A stretch of 64,000 nt of DNA from an uncultured Aquimarina sp. GTDB taxonomy: Bacteria > Bacteroidota > Bacteroidia > Flavobacteriales > Flavobacteriaceae. The first letter of the stretch is position 1. Each line of letters opens with the position of its first letter. The stretch is from the NCBI GenBank assembly GCA_947498705.1, contig CANMLW010000006.1:1-64000 (forward strand), given 5' to 3'. A program made the position numbers and the translations under genes. Below the pieces are notes generated by a model. That model had not been told where the DNA came from. It worked only from the letters and a program-made list of their open reading frames with translations, and made no database searches. Shown here one piece after another: positions 24,184 to 34,972 of the stretch.

Positions 24184-27015
24184 TTAATACCATTCTCGTG
24201 TAAAAAGGCCTAGTAGCGTTTCTGGACTTAGGGTAATTATAAATCTAATTTGTTCGTTGTAATTGGGTTGAGAAATTTCCCATCCTTTATTAGAAACAAC
24301 AGGGAAAAAGATTTCGAAATAATCAGCAACAAGACTTAATCGCACTCCTGCGTCAAATACATATTTTGGGGATATATTTTCGTTTTTAACAATTCCTACA
24401 TCTCCATATGCATAAATCCATTTCCAGATATTCGTATTGGCATTAAGGGTTGTTATCCATTGATTGGCAAAAGCATATTGAAGTTTGGATTTAAAACCTC
24501 CTTCTGCAAGTATAATTTGCTGACTTACAAGTCCCGTGTCTTCACTTCGCCCCAAGTAGTTATAATCAAATAAATAATCTGTAGGCCTGTCTAGAGCAAA
24601 GCTAAAGAAGTTTCCATCTTTTGAGGTGTCATTAAAAACAAAAGCCCCAGCAAATAATCGTAAATTTAATTGACGATTATTAAGAAATAGTTTTCTGTAA
24701 TTAATGGTCGTAGAAAGCTTACTAAAGTTTTGTGAAATTTGATAGTCAATATTGTATCCTAAAAAATTTGTAAGATTAAAATCAGAATAGCGATATCTGG
24801 TACTAAATACGTTATAATTGGGAGTTACAACAGGGTTTTCTTCGTCTTTTTCTCTAAAAACGTGAATGTTTCTAAAGCTTAGACTTTGCCTCTTATTTGA
24901 CCTCAGGTCTTTAGGCCTGTATCTAAAACTAAATGACGATGAAAAACGCTTGAATAAGAGGTCGGGTGCATAACTAAACATACTACCATTTACTCCATAT
25001 TGTATCTGATATAATCCATGTTCTGCTATTTGATGTCTATTGGAAACAGAGGCAGACCCTAATAGTTTTCGGGATTTAAATCCATATGCAGGAGATATTC
25101 TGTAAACAAAATTTCTTCTGATGATTGATTTGTTGTAAAATTTAGAAGCAATAGTAAACCCATCATAGACATTAAACTCCATTTCTGGAATAAAGAATAT
25201 CTGGTGATATCTCGGGTCTTCTACATCCTGTAAAAATCTAAATTGAATAGGTTTATTAAAAATCCATTTAAGGTTTTTGTAATTGTTGCGTCTGTTTACT
25301 TCTGGGATATTTTGTTCATAATCCAATACTAATTTTCGTATCCCATTTCTAGCAATTTTGACTTTCTTGGTTTCTTCGATACCCATCACCCATGTTTTAG
25401 AAACAACTTCCTTCTTTTTTAAACCAAAAAGTGATACCGGCATAGAATTATTGCCCATATTTTTTATAGTAACTTCTAATGAGTCTTTTGTTTTTTTAAC
25501 CGATTTTATTTTAAAATCTAATTTTTTGTTAGTCCCTACATAATCATTAAAAAACCAATCTACATTTTTAGGAGCTAAGGCTTTAAGGATTTTTTCGTAA
25601 TCCTTAGAGGTCGAATATTTTAAATTGTTTTGAGTATAAAAATCTTTGATACTTTGGTCAATGAGCTGATCATTTTCCAAATAATCTTTTAGATAGTTTA
25701 ATCCAACCCCTGCTTTATATGCATTCGCAATATTTTCATTAAACTTTACTAATTTATCCTGAGGCATTGATAATGGCTGATCCAGAAATAATCTAGCCAT
25801 ATTCTTATACCCTAAAAAGTACTGATCGTTGAAGTCTAAATCTGCAATATGAAACCATCTTATACCGATAACTTTACTTAATTTACCTATGATTTTCATA
25901 TCTGGATAATACTTTTCGGTATATGACATCATTAGATATATATGTAAAGCATCTCGTAGCCAGATATCTTCTCTGGGGTTAAGAATAAGTGTCTTTTTTA
26001 AATAATTCTCTGTTATTATTTTTAATTGCTTTATCTCATGCTGAAATCCATCTGGAAAAGGGCGTACAATATCAGGCAATTGATTCAATCCATAAACAGG
26101 GTTATTTTTGTAATCGGCTTCAGAAATTACAATTTTGTCAAAAGGATACGAACCAAGTTTATCTTGTAGAAAGTTTAAAATTCTGTTGATGGCTACAGAT
26201 TTCATTTTTGGTAACAAGTCATCTCCATTTATATCACTGCTAAATTGTATATCGTTACTTAATGAAAAATCGTAAAAGGAAAGTCCTTGTTCTAAATATA
26301 AATTAACTTCTGTTCTATTATTTCCTACGAGTTGTATAGTTTTTTTAAGACCATTTTCGAGAGATTTGGTACTTTGCTCTTTTAGATCACTTATCAGTTT
26401 GTATCCTACTGGTATTGTAAAATTAATTTGATAATTCATTAAAGGAGCATAGAGATCATCTAGATTTTTATGGCTATAGATATTCCATTTGGTGTCATAA
26501 ACGGCAGGGAGTATGTACCAATATTTTAGGTTGAAATTACCATTGTCAAGATATCCGTATCGGGTAAATTTTGCACTGGGCAATTTAATTTGATATTTTA
26601 AAATAAAGGTTTTCTCTTCTCCTGGATTTAAAGGAGTAGTAGGGGTAATCCAAAAAATATCCTGAGCTTCTGGGTCACGTTTCCATTGAAGAGGATTGAG
26701 TTTTTTATCAGTGATGTTTTGAATGATAGTACTTCCTATTTCTTCTTCTTTTGAAAAATAAAACTTTTTTAAAAAATCTTCGGCAAACCTTTTGCCTAAA
26801 GGAGTGGTTTTGTTAGAAAAACTATTGGCCCAATCATGAAAATATATTTTGGCAAGTGTATCGTTAGATGAATTACTATAGGTAACCTCTTGCGTTATTG
26901 TCAAGATCTTTTTTTGAATATTCAAATCTGCATTCATACGCATGTCGTGCTGCGCAAACAAGGTCTGTAATGCAAAAAAGATAACAACAAAATGATATAT
27001 TCGTATATTTCTCAA
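24184..27015 (-). CDS. M1-aminopeptidase-like protein lacking the zinc motif, with outer-membrane barrel
   Basis: 943 residues with a signal peptide (about 1-22, LFAQ). The N-terminal part resembles the M1 aminopeptidase beta domain, and the middle (about 280-520) its gluzincin domain. The zinc site is gone: the HExxH position reads HEIKQL (326-331) and the downstream NEGF helix reads WLRDALHIYL (352-361), so proteolysis is unlikely. The last about 340 residues have alternating aromatic strands ending in a terminal aromatic (TREWY) and look like an outer-membrane barrel. The start is TTG at 27015, because an in-frame stop lies just upstream and the signal peptide begins there. Confidence 0.85.
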   Translation of the reverse strand: MRNIRIYHFVVIFFALQTLFAQHDMRMNADLNIQKKILTITQEVTYSNSSNDTLAKIYFHDWANSFSNKTTPLGKRFAEDFLKKFYFSKEEEIGSTIIQNITDKKLNPLQWKRDPEAQDIFWITPTTPLNPGEEKTFILKYQIKLPSAKFTRYGYLDNGNFNLKYWYILPAVYDTKWNIYSHKNLDDLYAPLMNYQINFTIPVGYKLISDLKEQSTKSLENGLKKTIQLVGNNRTEVNLYLEQGLSFYDFSLSNDIQFSSDINGDDLLPKMKSVAINRILNFLQDKLGSYPFDKIVISEADYKNNPVYGLNQLPDIVRPFPDGFQHEIKQLKIITENYLKKTLILNPREDIWLRDALHIYLMMSYTEKYYPDMKIIGKLSKVIGIRWFHIADLDFNDQYFLGYKNMARLFLDQPLSMPQDKLVKFNENIANAYKAGVGLNYLKDYLENDQLIDQSIKDFYTQNNLKYSTSKDYEKILKALAPKNVDWFFNDYVGTNKKLDFKIKSVKKTKDSLEVTIKNMGNNSMPVSLFGLKKKEVVSKTWVMGIEETKKVKIARNGIRKLVLDYEQNIPEVNRRNNYKNLKWIFNKPIQFRFLQDVEDPRYHQIFFIPEMEFNVYDGFTIASKFYNKSIIRRNFVYRISPAYGFKSRKLLGSASVSNRHQIAEHGLYQIQYGVNGSMFSYAPDLLFKRFSSSFSFRYRPKDLRSNKRQSLSFRNIHVFREKDEENPVVTPNYNVFSTRYRYSDFNLTNFLGYNIDYQISQNFSKLSTTINYRKLFLNNRQLNLRLFAGAFVFNDTSKDGNFFSFALDRPTDYLFDYNYLGRSEDTGLVSQQIILAEGGFKSKLQYAFANQWITTLNANTNIWKWIYAYGDVGIVKNENISPKYVFDAGVRLSLVADYFEIFFPVVSNKGWEISQPNYNEQIRFIITLSPETLLGLFTREWY

Positions 27016-27176
27016 CTTATATTTTCACGTTAAAAAGTTCTATGATTAGAACGTTAAACAAACAATAGTCCCTACTGCTTTTTGATTATTTTAACCTAAA
27101 ACAATAGAATTTTACTATTCTTTGTAATGGTTGTTTTATGACGTACTCTTAAGAACTGATTTAATAGTAATATGTT

Positions 27177-27866
27177 TCAGAAATTAGGACTTAAATTATA
27201 CTGAGCATAGAATTTGTCTAAAATCTGTAACACTTCTTTTGGAGTATCTACTACATGAATTAGATCCAGGTCTCCGGCGCTTATATTTTCAAACTTAGAG
27301 AGTAATGTTTCTTTTACCCAATCTATAAGTCCACCCCAAAATTCTGTACTAACCAGTATGATAGGAAACTTGGCTATTTTCTTTGTTTGTATTAATGTAA
27401 TTGCTTCAAATAGCTCATCAAGAGTTCCAAACCCTCCTGGCATAACGACAAAACCTTGAGAGTATTTTACAAACATGACTTTTCGAACAAAGAAATAATC
27501 AAAATCAAGACTTTTATCACTGTCGATATATGGGTTGTCATGTTGTTCAAATGGCAGGTCTATATTTAACCCAACAGAAGTTCCTCCCGCCAGATGAGCC
27601 CCTTTGTTTCCGGCTTCCATAATACCAGGGCCACCCCCGGTTATTACTCCGTAACCATGGTTTACAATTTCGGCAGCAACATCTACAGCCAATTGATAAT
27701 ATTTATTATCTGTTTTGGTACGAGCAGATCCAAAAATAGATACACAAGGTCCTATTTTACTCATTTTTTCAAAACCATTTACAAATTCACCCATGATCTT
27801 AAAAATCGCCCATGAATCATTTGTTTTTATTTCGTTCCAACCTTTATGGTGTTGTTCTTGTCTCAT
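27177..27866 (-). CDS. LOG family (TIGR00730) protein
   Basis: 229 residues, a Rossmann-like protein with the lysine-decarboxylase-like signatures GGGPGIMEAGNKGA and MPGGFGTLDELFEA. Members are phosphoribohydrolases that release cytokinin-type bases or split nucleotide 5'-monophosphates; the bacterial role is often unproven. Its start lies 15 nt after the uvrA stop on the same strand, so they are probably one transcript. Confidence 0.92.
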   Translation of the reverse strand: MRQEQHHKGWNEIKTNDSWAIFKIMGEFVNGFEKMSKIGPCVSIFGSARTKTDNKYYQLAVDVAAEIVNHGYGVITGGGPGIMEAGNKGAHLAGGTSVGLNIDLPFEQHDNPYIDSDKSLDFDYFFVRKVMFVKYSQGFVVMPGGFGTLDELFEAITLIQTKKIAKFPIILVSTEFWGGLIDWVKETLLSKFENISAGDLDLIHVVDTPKEVLQILDKFYAQYNLSPNF

Positions 27867-27880
27867 AAATAGTTATGTTT

Positions 27881-30721
27881 TTAATTTAATGTACCAAGTT
27901 CTTTTTTAAGAAACTTAGCGGTATAGCTTTTTTTATTTTTTATAATATCTTCGGGAGTTCCTTTTGCAACTACTTTACCACCGTTTTTACCACCTTCATA
28001 TCCAATATCTATGATATAATCGGCCATTTTGATAACATCCATATTATGTTCGATAATTAAGACGGTATTTCCTTTATCAACCAATTTATTAAGTACTTCC
28101 ATCAATACTCGAATATCTTCAAAATGAAGTCCAGTTGTGGGTTCATCTAGGATATAGAAGGTATTACCAGTGTCTCTTTTAGATAATTCTGTTGCCAATT
28201 TGATACGTTGTGCTTCACCACCTGATAACGTAGTTGATTGTTGACCTAAGGTTATATATCCTAAACCAACATTTTGAATGGTTTTTAGTTTTCTCGCAAT
28301 TTTGGGAATATGTTCAAAAAAATGACAAGCTTCATTTATGGTCATTTGTAATACATCGGCAATCGATTTTCCTTTGTATCGTATCTCAAGTGTTTCTCTG
28401 TTAAATCGTTTTCCTTGACAAGTTTCACATTCGACATATACATCGGGTAAAAAATTCATTTCTATAACTCTTAATCCTCCTCCTTTACAAGTCTCACATC
28501 TTCCGCCAGTAACATTAAAACTAAAACGTCCAGGTTTATATCCTCGTATCATAGCTTCTGGTGTTTTGGCAAATAAGCTTCTTATTTCAGAGAAAACTCC
28601 AGTATAGGTAGCAGGGTTTGACCTGGGTGTACGTCCAATAGGAGATTGATTAATATCAATTACTTTGTCTGCGTGTTCTAAACCTTTGATGCTTTTATAA
28701 GGCATTGGTTTTCGTACCCCGTTAAAGTAATATGCATTTAAAATAGGATATAGGGTTTCGTTAATAAGCGTTGATTTACCACTGCCAGATACTCCCGTAA
28801 CGGCTATCATTTTACCAAGAGGTATATCGATTGCTACATTTTTTAAGTTATTTCCTGTGGCTCCTTTTAAAGAGATAATTTTTCCGTTTCCTTCTCTGCG
28901 TTTTGGTGGTATTTCTATTTGTTTTTTACCACTTAAATAATCCGCAGTTAGCGTATGATGTGATTGCAATTCTGTTGGAGTACCTTCACTTATAATTTCA
29001 CCCCCATGTTTTCCTGCAAACGGACCGATATCAATTACATGATCTGCCCGTTCTATCATATCTTTATCATGTTCTACTACAATGACAGAATTACCAATGT
29101 CACGCAATTGTATAAGCGAGTTAATCAACTTCTCATTATCCCTTTGGTGCAAACCAATACTAGGTTCGTCCAAAATATATAATACACCAACAAGTTGAGA
29201 ACCAATTTGTGTAGCAAGCCTTATGCGTTGTGCTTCTCCTCCCGATAGGGACTTACTACTTCTATTTAAAGAGAGATAGGTAAGTCCAACATCTACCAAA
29301 AACCGAAGTCGAGTATTGATTTCTTTTACAATCTCGCCTGAAATTTTCTTCTGCTTTTCAGAAATATGATTTGGTAGATCTTTAAACCAATCCGATAGCT
29401 CACTAATGTCCATCGAAGCAAGTTCTGCAATATTTTTTGTGTTTACTTTAAAATAAAGTGATTCTTTACGTAATCTAGATCCATGGCAATCAGGGCATTC
29501 GATATTGTCCATAAAATCCTTGGCCCATCTCTTGAGAGAAGTAGAATCACTATTGTTATAGGTGTTTTCTATAAATGTAGCAATACCTTCAAAATCTATT
29601 TTGTATTCTCGGGTTACCCCAAGTGTTTTGCTATTAACACTAAATTTTTCTTTCCCTCCATGCAGTATAATTTGCATTGCCTCTTCGGGGATTTTATGAA
29701 TAGGATCACTTAACTTAAAGTCAAATCGTTGAGCGATTAGATCTAATTGCTTAAATATCCAATTGTTTTTTTGAGGTCCCTGAGGGGCCAATCCTCCATT
29801 TTTTATAGAGACGGTATCGTCTGGAATTATTTTTTTTTGATTTACTTCATATAGATTACCAATACCATTACACTTTGGACAAGCACCTTTGGGAGAATTG
29901 AAAGAAAAGTTATTTGGTTCTGGGTTAGGATATGAAATTCCGCTAGAAGGACACATTAGACTTCTACTAAAAAATCTAATTTCCTGAGACTCTTGCTCTA
30001 TTACCATTAATACATCATCACCGTGATACATTGCGGTATTAATAGTTTGCATTAAGCGCTTAGAATTATCCTGGTCCTTAGAAATTAGTAATCGATCAAT
30101 CACAATTTCTATATCGTGAGTTTTATACCGATCTAATTTCATTCCTTTGGTAATATCTACAATTTTACCATCGGTACGCACTTTAACAAAGCCTTGCTTG
30201 GCAATTTGTTCAAACAATTCTCTATAATGACCTTTTCTTGATCTAACAACCGGAGCTAAAATATTTATTCTTTTTCCTGAGAAATCTTTTATAATAAGAT
30301 CCTTAATTTGTTCATCACTATAGCTCACCATTTTTTCACCAGTATTATAGCTATAAGCATCGCTACCCCTAGAGAATAGGAGTCTAAGGAAATCATAGAT
30401 TTCTGTAATAGTACCTACCGTACTTCGCGGACTTTTACTGGTGGTTTTTTGTTCAATAGCAATAACAGGGGATAGTCCATCAATTTTATCGACATCAGGC
30501 CTTTCCAATCCCCCTAAAAATTGTCTTGCATATGCCGAAAAAGTTTCGATATATCTTCGTTGACCCTCTGCATAAATTGTATCAAAAGCCAAAGAAGACT
30601 TGCCAGACCCTGATAAACCGGTAATAACTACTAATTTTTCACGGGGTATTGTAACATCAATGTTTTTTAAATTGTGAACACGAGCTCCTAATACTTCAAT
30701 ATTTTCGTCTGATTTGCGCAT
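27881..30721 (-). CDS. uvrA: Excinuclease ABC subunit A
   Basis: 946 residues, standard UvrA length. Two ABC ATPase modules are present: Walker [10 protein letters not shown] near the N-terminus and GVSGSGKST near 640, signatures LSGGEAQRI twice, and zinc-binding CxxC pairs ([36 protein letters not shown]). It recognises DNA lesions with UvrB in nucleotide excision repair. The start at 30721 lies 20 nt after a predicted -7 box. Transcribed with the LOG gene. Confidence 0.97.
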   Translation of the reverse strand: MRKSDENIEVLGARVHNLKNIDVTIPREKLVVITGLSGSGKSSLAFDTIYAEGQRRYIETFSAYARQFLGGLERPDVDKIDGLSPVIAIEQKTTSKSPRSTVGTITEIYDFLRLLFSRGSDAYSYNTGEKMVSYSDEQIKDLIIKDFSGKRINILAPVVRSRKGHYRELFEQIAKQGFVKVRTDGKIVDITKGMKLDRYKTHDIEIVIDRLLISKDQDNSKRLMQTINTAMYHGDDVLMVIEQESQEIRFFSRSLMCPSSGISYPNPEPNNFSFNSPKGACPKCNGIGNLYEVNQKKIIPDDTVSIKNGGLAPQGPQKNNWIFKQLDLIAQRFDFKLSDPIHKIPEEAMQIILHGGKEKFSVNSKTLGVTREYKIDFEGIATFIENTYNNSDSTSLKRWAKDFMDNIECPDCHGSRLRKESLYFKVNTKNIAELASMDISELSDWFKDLPNHISEKQKKISGEIVKEINTRLRFLVDVGLTYLSLNRSSKSLSGGEAQRIRLATQIGSQLVGVLYILDEPSIGLHQRDNEKLINSLIQLRDIGNSVIVVEHDKDMIERADHVIDIGPFAGKHGGEIISEGTPTELQSHHTLTADYLSGKKQIEIPPKRREGNGKIISLKGATGNNLKNVAIDIPLGKMIAVTGVSGSGKSTLINETLYPILNAYYFNGVRKPMPYKSIKGLEHADKVIDINQSPIGRTPRSNPATYTGVFSEIRSLFAKTPEAMIRGYKPGRFSFNVTGGRCETCKGGGLRVIEMNFLPDVYVECETCQGKRFNRETLEIRYKGKSIADVLQMTINEACHFFEHIPKIARKLKTIQNVGLGYITLGQQSTTLSGGEAQRIKLATELSKRDTGNTFYILDEPTTGLHFEDIRVLMEVLNKLVDKGNTVLIIEHNMDVIKMADYIIDIGYEGGKNGGKVVAKGTPEDIIKNKKSYTAKFLKKELGTLN

Positions 30722-31314
30722 ATAATTTTTACCAAGATTGCAAATGTAGTTATTTGATAGGGTTTTGAGAAATTGACCTGATTTGCTTTTGCTAAAGATA
30801 GCATGTTAAAAGTATTTTTTATATCCTTTTGTATATATGTATTAACATTTTACAACAATTGTCTTTTAAAGTATTGTTGTGTAGTGTTTTATAAGTTTTT
30901 TGAAGTAGTGTCTTAATTTTCCTTCATAAATATATAGAGTAAAAATTAGCTTTTAAGGATAATCTAAGGGTCAAAGATGTAACAATTAGTACTTTATTAT
31001 CCCAAAAATGCTTTTTTAGCAGCTTTTTTGTTTAAAAAAAAGCAATATTTTGGTATATGGGGAAATGATATCCTAAATATTTGTTAACAAAAAATCTTAA
31101 AGAATATTAATTTGACTAGGAAACTAGGCTGTTTTTAACTTAAATTTAGGTTAAAAAAGTTTTTTTAAACAATGTTGTGTTTTGATTTCTAAGTGTTTAT
31201 AACGTTTTGTACTTTCAATGCAAATACAAACTCAATCAGGATTTTTTAAATAGTTTATTGACCTCGCCTATACCATAACTATTCAAAAAATCCATAAAAC
31301 TAAAACTTAGTACG
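30722..31314. other. 593-bp intergenic stretch between divergent uvrA and metallopeptidase genes
   Basis: It holds the uvrA -7 box at the left. In the middle are short A/T inverted repeats, for example GCTTTTTTGTTTAAAAAAAAGC-type arms near 31022-31043 and TTAAAAAAGTTTTTTTAA near 31151-31168, neither followed by a good T tract. The region upstream of 31315 contains a weak TACTTTCA-like box. No coding or RNA gene is evident. It is unusually long for this window. Confidence 0.5.
30741..30748 (-). promoter_or_regulatory. -7 box of uvrA (TACATTTG)
   Basis: TACATTTG on the minus strand matches TAnnTTTG and lies about 20 nt before the uvrA start. No TTG is at the ideal -33 spacing. I see no LexA-type palindrome near it. 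Confidence 0.5.
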
Positions 31315-34188
31315 ATGAAAAACATCTTAATGATTATGATTGCCTTTTTTACAGCAATCAGTTTTGCACAAACAAAACCAGAAAAACCTCATGAGCTAAT
31401 TCAGAATAAGAAAGCATCCGGGGCAACATTTGAAGACGTTAATTTGTTTTCGGTAGTAGACAACCGAAACGCAAAAATCCAGGTTCCTAAAGAACTAAAA
31501 AATTACACAATATTTTCGATGCAAAAGAATAAGCTTAATTCTTTTCATAGCAAGCCGGCGAATACGATGAGTTTAGAGATCCCTCAAAAGGGAGCGCCAC
31601 TAACTTTAGAATTGGCCAGAGTACAAATTACCACAGATAATTTTAAAGTTGTTGCCATGCCTTCTGGAAAAGAAGTAATTCCGGACCGTCAAATTTTACA
31701 TTATAGAGGTGTTGTAAAAGGTCAACAAAATTCTGTGGTAGCTGTTAGTTTTTACCAAGATGAAATGGCCGGAATCGTTAGTGTAAAAGGAGTATCAGGA
31801 AATATTGTAATAGGAGCACTCGAGAATAGCAATAAAATGATTGCATATTCTGATACAGATATCAGCCATCTGTTTGATTTTTCTTGTGAGGTTAGGGACT
31901 ATGCTAATTTTAAAGGAAAGAATAAAAAACAACTCAATGATAATTTTTCGAATGAAGCGAATGCGATAGATAAATGTCCAAAAGTTTTCTTTGATATCGC
32001 TACAGATATAGTGAGTGATAAAGGAGGAGTTCAGGGAGCTTCAGATTATATACAGGCTATGTTTAATCAGGTAGCGGTAATCTATGCTGGCGAGCAGATT
32101 ACGATTAAACTTTCTGGAATGAAAGCTTGGGAAAGTAATCAACCATTTTCTGATATCGATTCCTATGCAAATTATAGAAGGTCAAATACATTTGATGGTG
32201 ACTTAGGACACTTTGTTAATTATGCTTCTGGCGGAGCAAATGGAGTAGCACTGTCTCTTGATGGATTATGCAGTACTACCGGGTATGCAAGATCTTCTAT
32301 TAAGAAAACCTTCGAAAACGTTCCTACTTTTTCTGAAACGATAATGGTAGTAACACATGAGTTAGGGCATAACCTAGGATCTCCTCATACACAAGCATGT
32401 GCCTGGAATGGTAATAATACGCCTATCGATGGTTGTGTAGCACCTGAAGGAAATTGCACAAGACCTCCTAAACCAGCTGCAGGAAGTAATGTAGGAACTA
32501 TAATGAGCTATTGTGCACTTACCGATGTAGGAACCAATTTTGCTAATGGATTTGGACAACAACCAGGTGATAAAATACGTAGTTATATTTCTGCAGCCAG
32601 TTGTGTTACTACTTGTGGTGGTTGTTCTACCGGAGACCAGGTAACAGTAACTTTTAGTAATACTACAGATTGTTCATTAGAGTATTTTACGAATAATACA
32701 TCACAATTTACCGTAGCCGCAGGACAAACAAGAGAGACTTCTACTACAGTTGGAGCAAGCTGGGAAGCTAAGAAAGCAGATGCCACTGTAAAAGATACTT
32801 TTACCATTGCTTGTGGTACGACAACATATACTTCTAGTGGTAATTGTGCTGCAACACCTACTTGTAATGATGGTATTCAAAATGGAGATGAAACAGGTGT
32901 AGATTGCGGAGGATCCTGTGATCCTTGTACCAATGTTACATACTGTTCTTCTAATGGTCAAAGTGTAGCAGATGAATATATTGGTAAAGTAGCATTAGGT
33001 AGTATAAGTAATACGACTACAGGTTCTTCTGGAGGATATGGAGATTACACTTCTCTTTCTACCACTTTATCTAAGGGAATATCTAATACAATAACCATTA
33101 CTCCAGCTTGGTCAAGTACTACTTATGATGAAGGATATAGTGTATGGATCGATTATAACAGAGATGGTGATTTTGCCGATAGCGGAGAGCAAGTATTTAG
33201 TAAAGCAGCTTCGAGAGATACTTCTGTAAGCGGAAGTTTTACAGTACCTGCATCTGCTACCAACGGAAATACCCGTATGAGAGTATCTATGAAGTACAAT
33301 GGGATACCCACTCCATGTGAGTCTTTTAGCTATGGAGAGGTAGAAGATTATACGGTGACTATTACGGGAGGAGGAACTGATCCAACATGTAACGATGGGA
33401 TACAAAATGGAGATGAAACCGGTATCGACTGTGGCGGATCTTGTGAACCTTGTCAAACCAATGTTACTTATTGTTCTGCAACAGGTAACGGTGGTCCAGA
33501 AGGAATATCGAATGTTACTTTTGCTGGTATTAATAAATCATCGACTCGTAGCGCTTCTGGTTATGAGGATCATACGTCTTCTTCTGCAAATGTAAGTGTT
33601 GGAACAAATCATAACCTAAAAGTAACAATTATTGGTTATCAAGGAGGTGCTACAGACGAAATTTATGCCTGGGTAGACTGGAATCAAGATGGGGATTTTG
33701 CAGATGCAGGTGAGAACTATACCGTAGCTAAAACCTCGAACCTTGAAGGGAATGTGTCGATTAGTGTGCCGCAAACTGCCAAAGCGGGAGCAACAAGAAT
33801 GAGAGTATTGGTATCATATTATGATAATGAAAATAATCCTTGTGATACAGGCACTAATGATGTTCGTTATGGTGAATACGAAGATTATACGGTAAATGTT
33901 GCTGCTTCAAAATCGTACCTGGCAAATAACACACGATCACTTTTTACAGTTACAAAGAATCCTATTTTTGATAAACAATTGAGTTTAAGATTCAATAGCA
34001 CAGAAAGTAGTATGATAAACGTACAATTATACGATGTAAGAGGAAAAAAGATCGCAACGTATACTGTGCAAAAAGGAGGAGATACAATGGTACTACCACT
34101 AAGTGCAAAAATACCTACAGGACTATATTTGGTTAAATGTCAGATAGGAGATAAGAGTGGGGTAGAAAGAGTTGTTGTAGAAAAATAA
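31315..34188 (+). CDS. T9SS-exported reprolysin-like (M12B) metallopeptidase with GEVED domains
   Basis: 957 residues. A signal peptide (about 1-19, ISFAQ) and a propeptide-like region precede a zinc metallopeptidase domain with HELGHNLGSPH (about 348-358), the HExxHxxGxxH motif, followed by the Met-turn candidate IMSYC. After it come two Cys-rich repeats CNDGIQNGDETG-DCGGSC-PC, each next to a GEVED domain (ending YGEVEDYTV and YGEYEDYTV), and a type A T9SS C-terminal sorting domain (LYDVRGKKIATYTV, VERVVVEK). It is most likely a secreted protease acting on external protein; the substrate is unknown. It is transcribed alone. Confidence 0.95.
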   Translation: MKNILMIMIAFFTAISFAQTKPEKPHELIQNKKASGATFEDVNLFSVVDNRNAKIQVPKELKNYTIFSMQKNKLNSFHSKPANTMSLEIPQKGAPLTLELARVQITTDNFKVVAMPSGKEVIPDRQILHYRGVVKGQQNSVVAVSFYQDEMAGIVSVKGVSGNIVIGALENSNKMIAYSDTDISHLFDFSCEVRDYANFKGKNKKQLNDNFSNEANAIDKCPKVFFDIATDIVSDKGGVQGASDYIQAMFNQVAVIYAGEQITIKLSGMKAWESNQPFSDIDSYANYRRSNTFDGDLGHFVNYASGGANGVALSLDGLCSTTGYARSSIKKTFENVPTFSETIMVVTHELGHNLGSPHTQACAWNGNNTPIDGCVAPEGNCTRPPKPAAGSNVGTIMSYCALTDVGTNFANGFGQQPGDKIRSYISAASCVTTCGGCSTGDQVTVTFSNTTDCSLEYFTNNTSQFTVAAGQTRETSTTVGASWEAKKADATVKDTFTIACGTTTYTSSGNCAATPTCNDGIQNGDETGVDCGGSCDPCTNVTYCSSNGQSVADEYIGKVALGSISNTTTGSSGGYGDYTSLSTTLSKGISNTITITPAWSSTTYDEGYSVWIDYNRDGDFADSGEQVFSKAASRDTSVSGSFTVPASATNGNTRMRVSMKYNGIPTPCESFSYGEVEDYTVTITGGGTDPTCNDGIQNGDETGIDCGGSCEPCQTNVTYCSATGNGGPEGISNVTFAGINKSSTRSASGYEDHTSSSANVSVGTNHNLKVTIIGYQGGATDEIYAWVDWNQDGDFADAGENYTVAKTSNLEGNVSISVPQTAKAGATRMRVLVSYYDNENNPCDTGTNDVRYGEYEDYTVNVAASKSYLANNTRSLFTVTKNPIFDKQLSLRFNSTESSMINVQLYDVRGKKIATYTVQKGGDTMVLPLSAKIPTGLYLVKCQIGDKSGVERVVVEK
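32860..32928 (+). repeat. Cys-rich repeat 1 in the metallopeptidase
   Basis: A 69-bp segment coding TCNDGIQNGDETGVDCGGSC followed by DPC. The same protein motif occurs at 33385-33453 with about 19 base changes that mostly keep the amino acids. It is likely a small calcium- or disulfide-stabilised linker. Confidence 0.8.
33385..33453 (+). repeat. Cys-rich repeat 2 in the metallopeptidase
   Basis: Second copy of the motif at 32860-32928, differing by Ile for Val and Glu for Asp, just before the second GEVED domain. The module plus GEVED domain is thus duplicated in tandem. Confidence 0.8.
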
Positions 34189-34240
34189 GATAAGTAATGT
34201 ATCTAATACTTTTGATAAAATACTAGATATATGATGATTA

Positions 34241-34274
34241 AAAGAGACTGTCTGAAAAGACAGTCTTTTTTTTA
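34241..34274 (+). terminator. Terminator of the metallopeptidase gene
   Basis: Stem GACTGTCT / AGACAGTC with a GAAA loop and a run of eight T, about 55 nt after the stop codon. Confidence 0.92.
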
Positions 34275-34319
34275 GATATAAAGTAAAATGTTATTATTTT
34301 AGATTTAAAAATAACACAT

Positions 34320-34844
34320 ATGATCTTAGGAATAGGTTCAAGAATTAAACACCCAACATACGGAATGGGAGTGGTAACCAATGTAACTTCAAAAATGTAT
34401 TGGGTTACTTTTATAGATAATGGATTAGAAACTATCGATATTGACGAAGAGTTCGAAATAATCGAAGGAGTAGAGGATGAAGTAGATACAATTAGTTTTT
34501 ATGAGGTAGAAAAAACATTAAAAGATTTACTAAAGCGTTATAGTGATATTTCTGAGGTGATACCCATAGGAGATAAATGGAAAGGAGGAACATTGGTAAT
34601 GAGACCAGGGGATTCTAATCTGGCAGATAAAGAAATGCCAATTGATACTTTTTTTCATAAAATAGTGATGGTTCGGGATCGAATTAGAGTAATGGAGCAA
34701 AAAATAAATAGCTCTAATCTTGATGAACAAGAAAAAATAGATTTGCAGCAATACATAACAAGAATGTATGGTAGTTTGACAACTTTTAATGTATTGTTTA
34801 AAAATAAATCCCAACAATTTGTAGGTAGTAGAAGTAAAGGATAA
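34320..34844 (+). CDS. Conserved hypothetical protein with CarD/Tudor-like N-terminus
   Basis: 174 residues, soluble and acidic. The first about 55 residues (GIGSRIKHPTYGMGVVTNVTSKMYWVTFIDNGLETIDIDEEFEII) look like a small beta-barrel of the Tudor/CarD-interaction or SH3 type seen in nucleic acid and polymerase partners. The rest is helical (about 60-170). Similar proteins occur in other Bacteroidota, but I know no function. It is a single gene between two terminators. Confidence 0.7.
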   Translation: MILGIGSRIKHPTYGMGVVTNVTSKMYWVTFIDNGLETIDIDEEFEIIEGVEDEVDTISFYEVEKTLKDLLKRYSDISEVIPIGDKWKGGTLVMRPGDSNLADKEMPIDTFFHKIVMVRDRIRVMEQKINSSNLDEQEKIDLQQYITRMYGSLTTFNVLFKNKSQQFVGSRSKG

Positions 34845-34914
34845 AATTAGTGATAGACCTTTGCATAAAGTTTATTTATCGGTTATTTACAAAATGTCTT
34901 ATATTCTAAATAAC

Positions 34915-34943
34915 AAAAGCCATGTAAATACATGGCTTTTTCT
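34915..34943. terminator. Bidirectional terminator between 34320 gene and aroB
   Basis: A 12-bp stem AAAAGCCATGTA / TACATGGCTTTT with a 2-nt loop is flanked by A and T runs. It serves both the plus-strand hypothetical gene and the convergent aroB. Confidence 0.88.
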
Positions 34944-34972
34944 ATGTTTTATATCCTTGTGAAATTTAGTAT

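Noticed and set aside
30722..31314. Possible small RNA or phase-variable element in the long A/T-rich gap before the metallopeptidase
   Set aside because: Only short A/T palindromes are present, without a terminator or promoter arrangement that would define an RNA gene.
32374..33595. Several overlapping frames on both strands within the metallopeptidase gene
   Set aside because: They are shadows of the plus-strand gene, whose domains and codons are clear; none has a family match.
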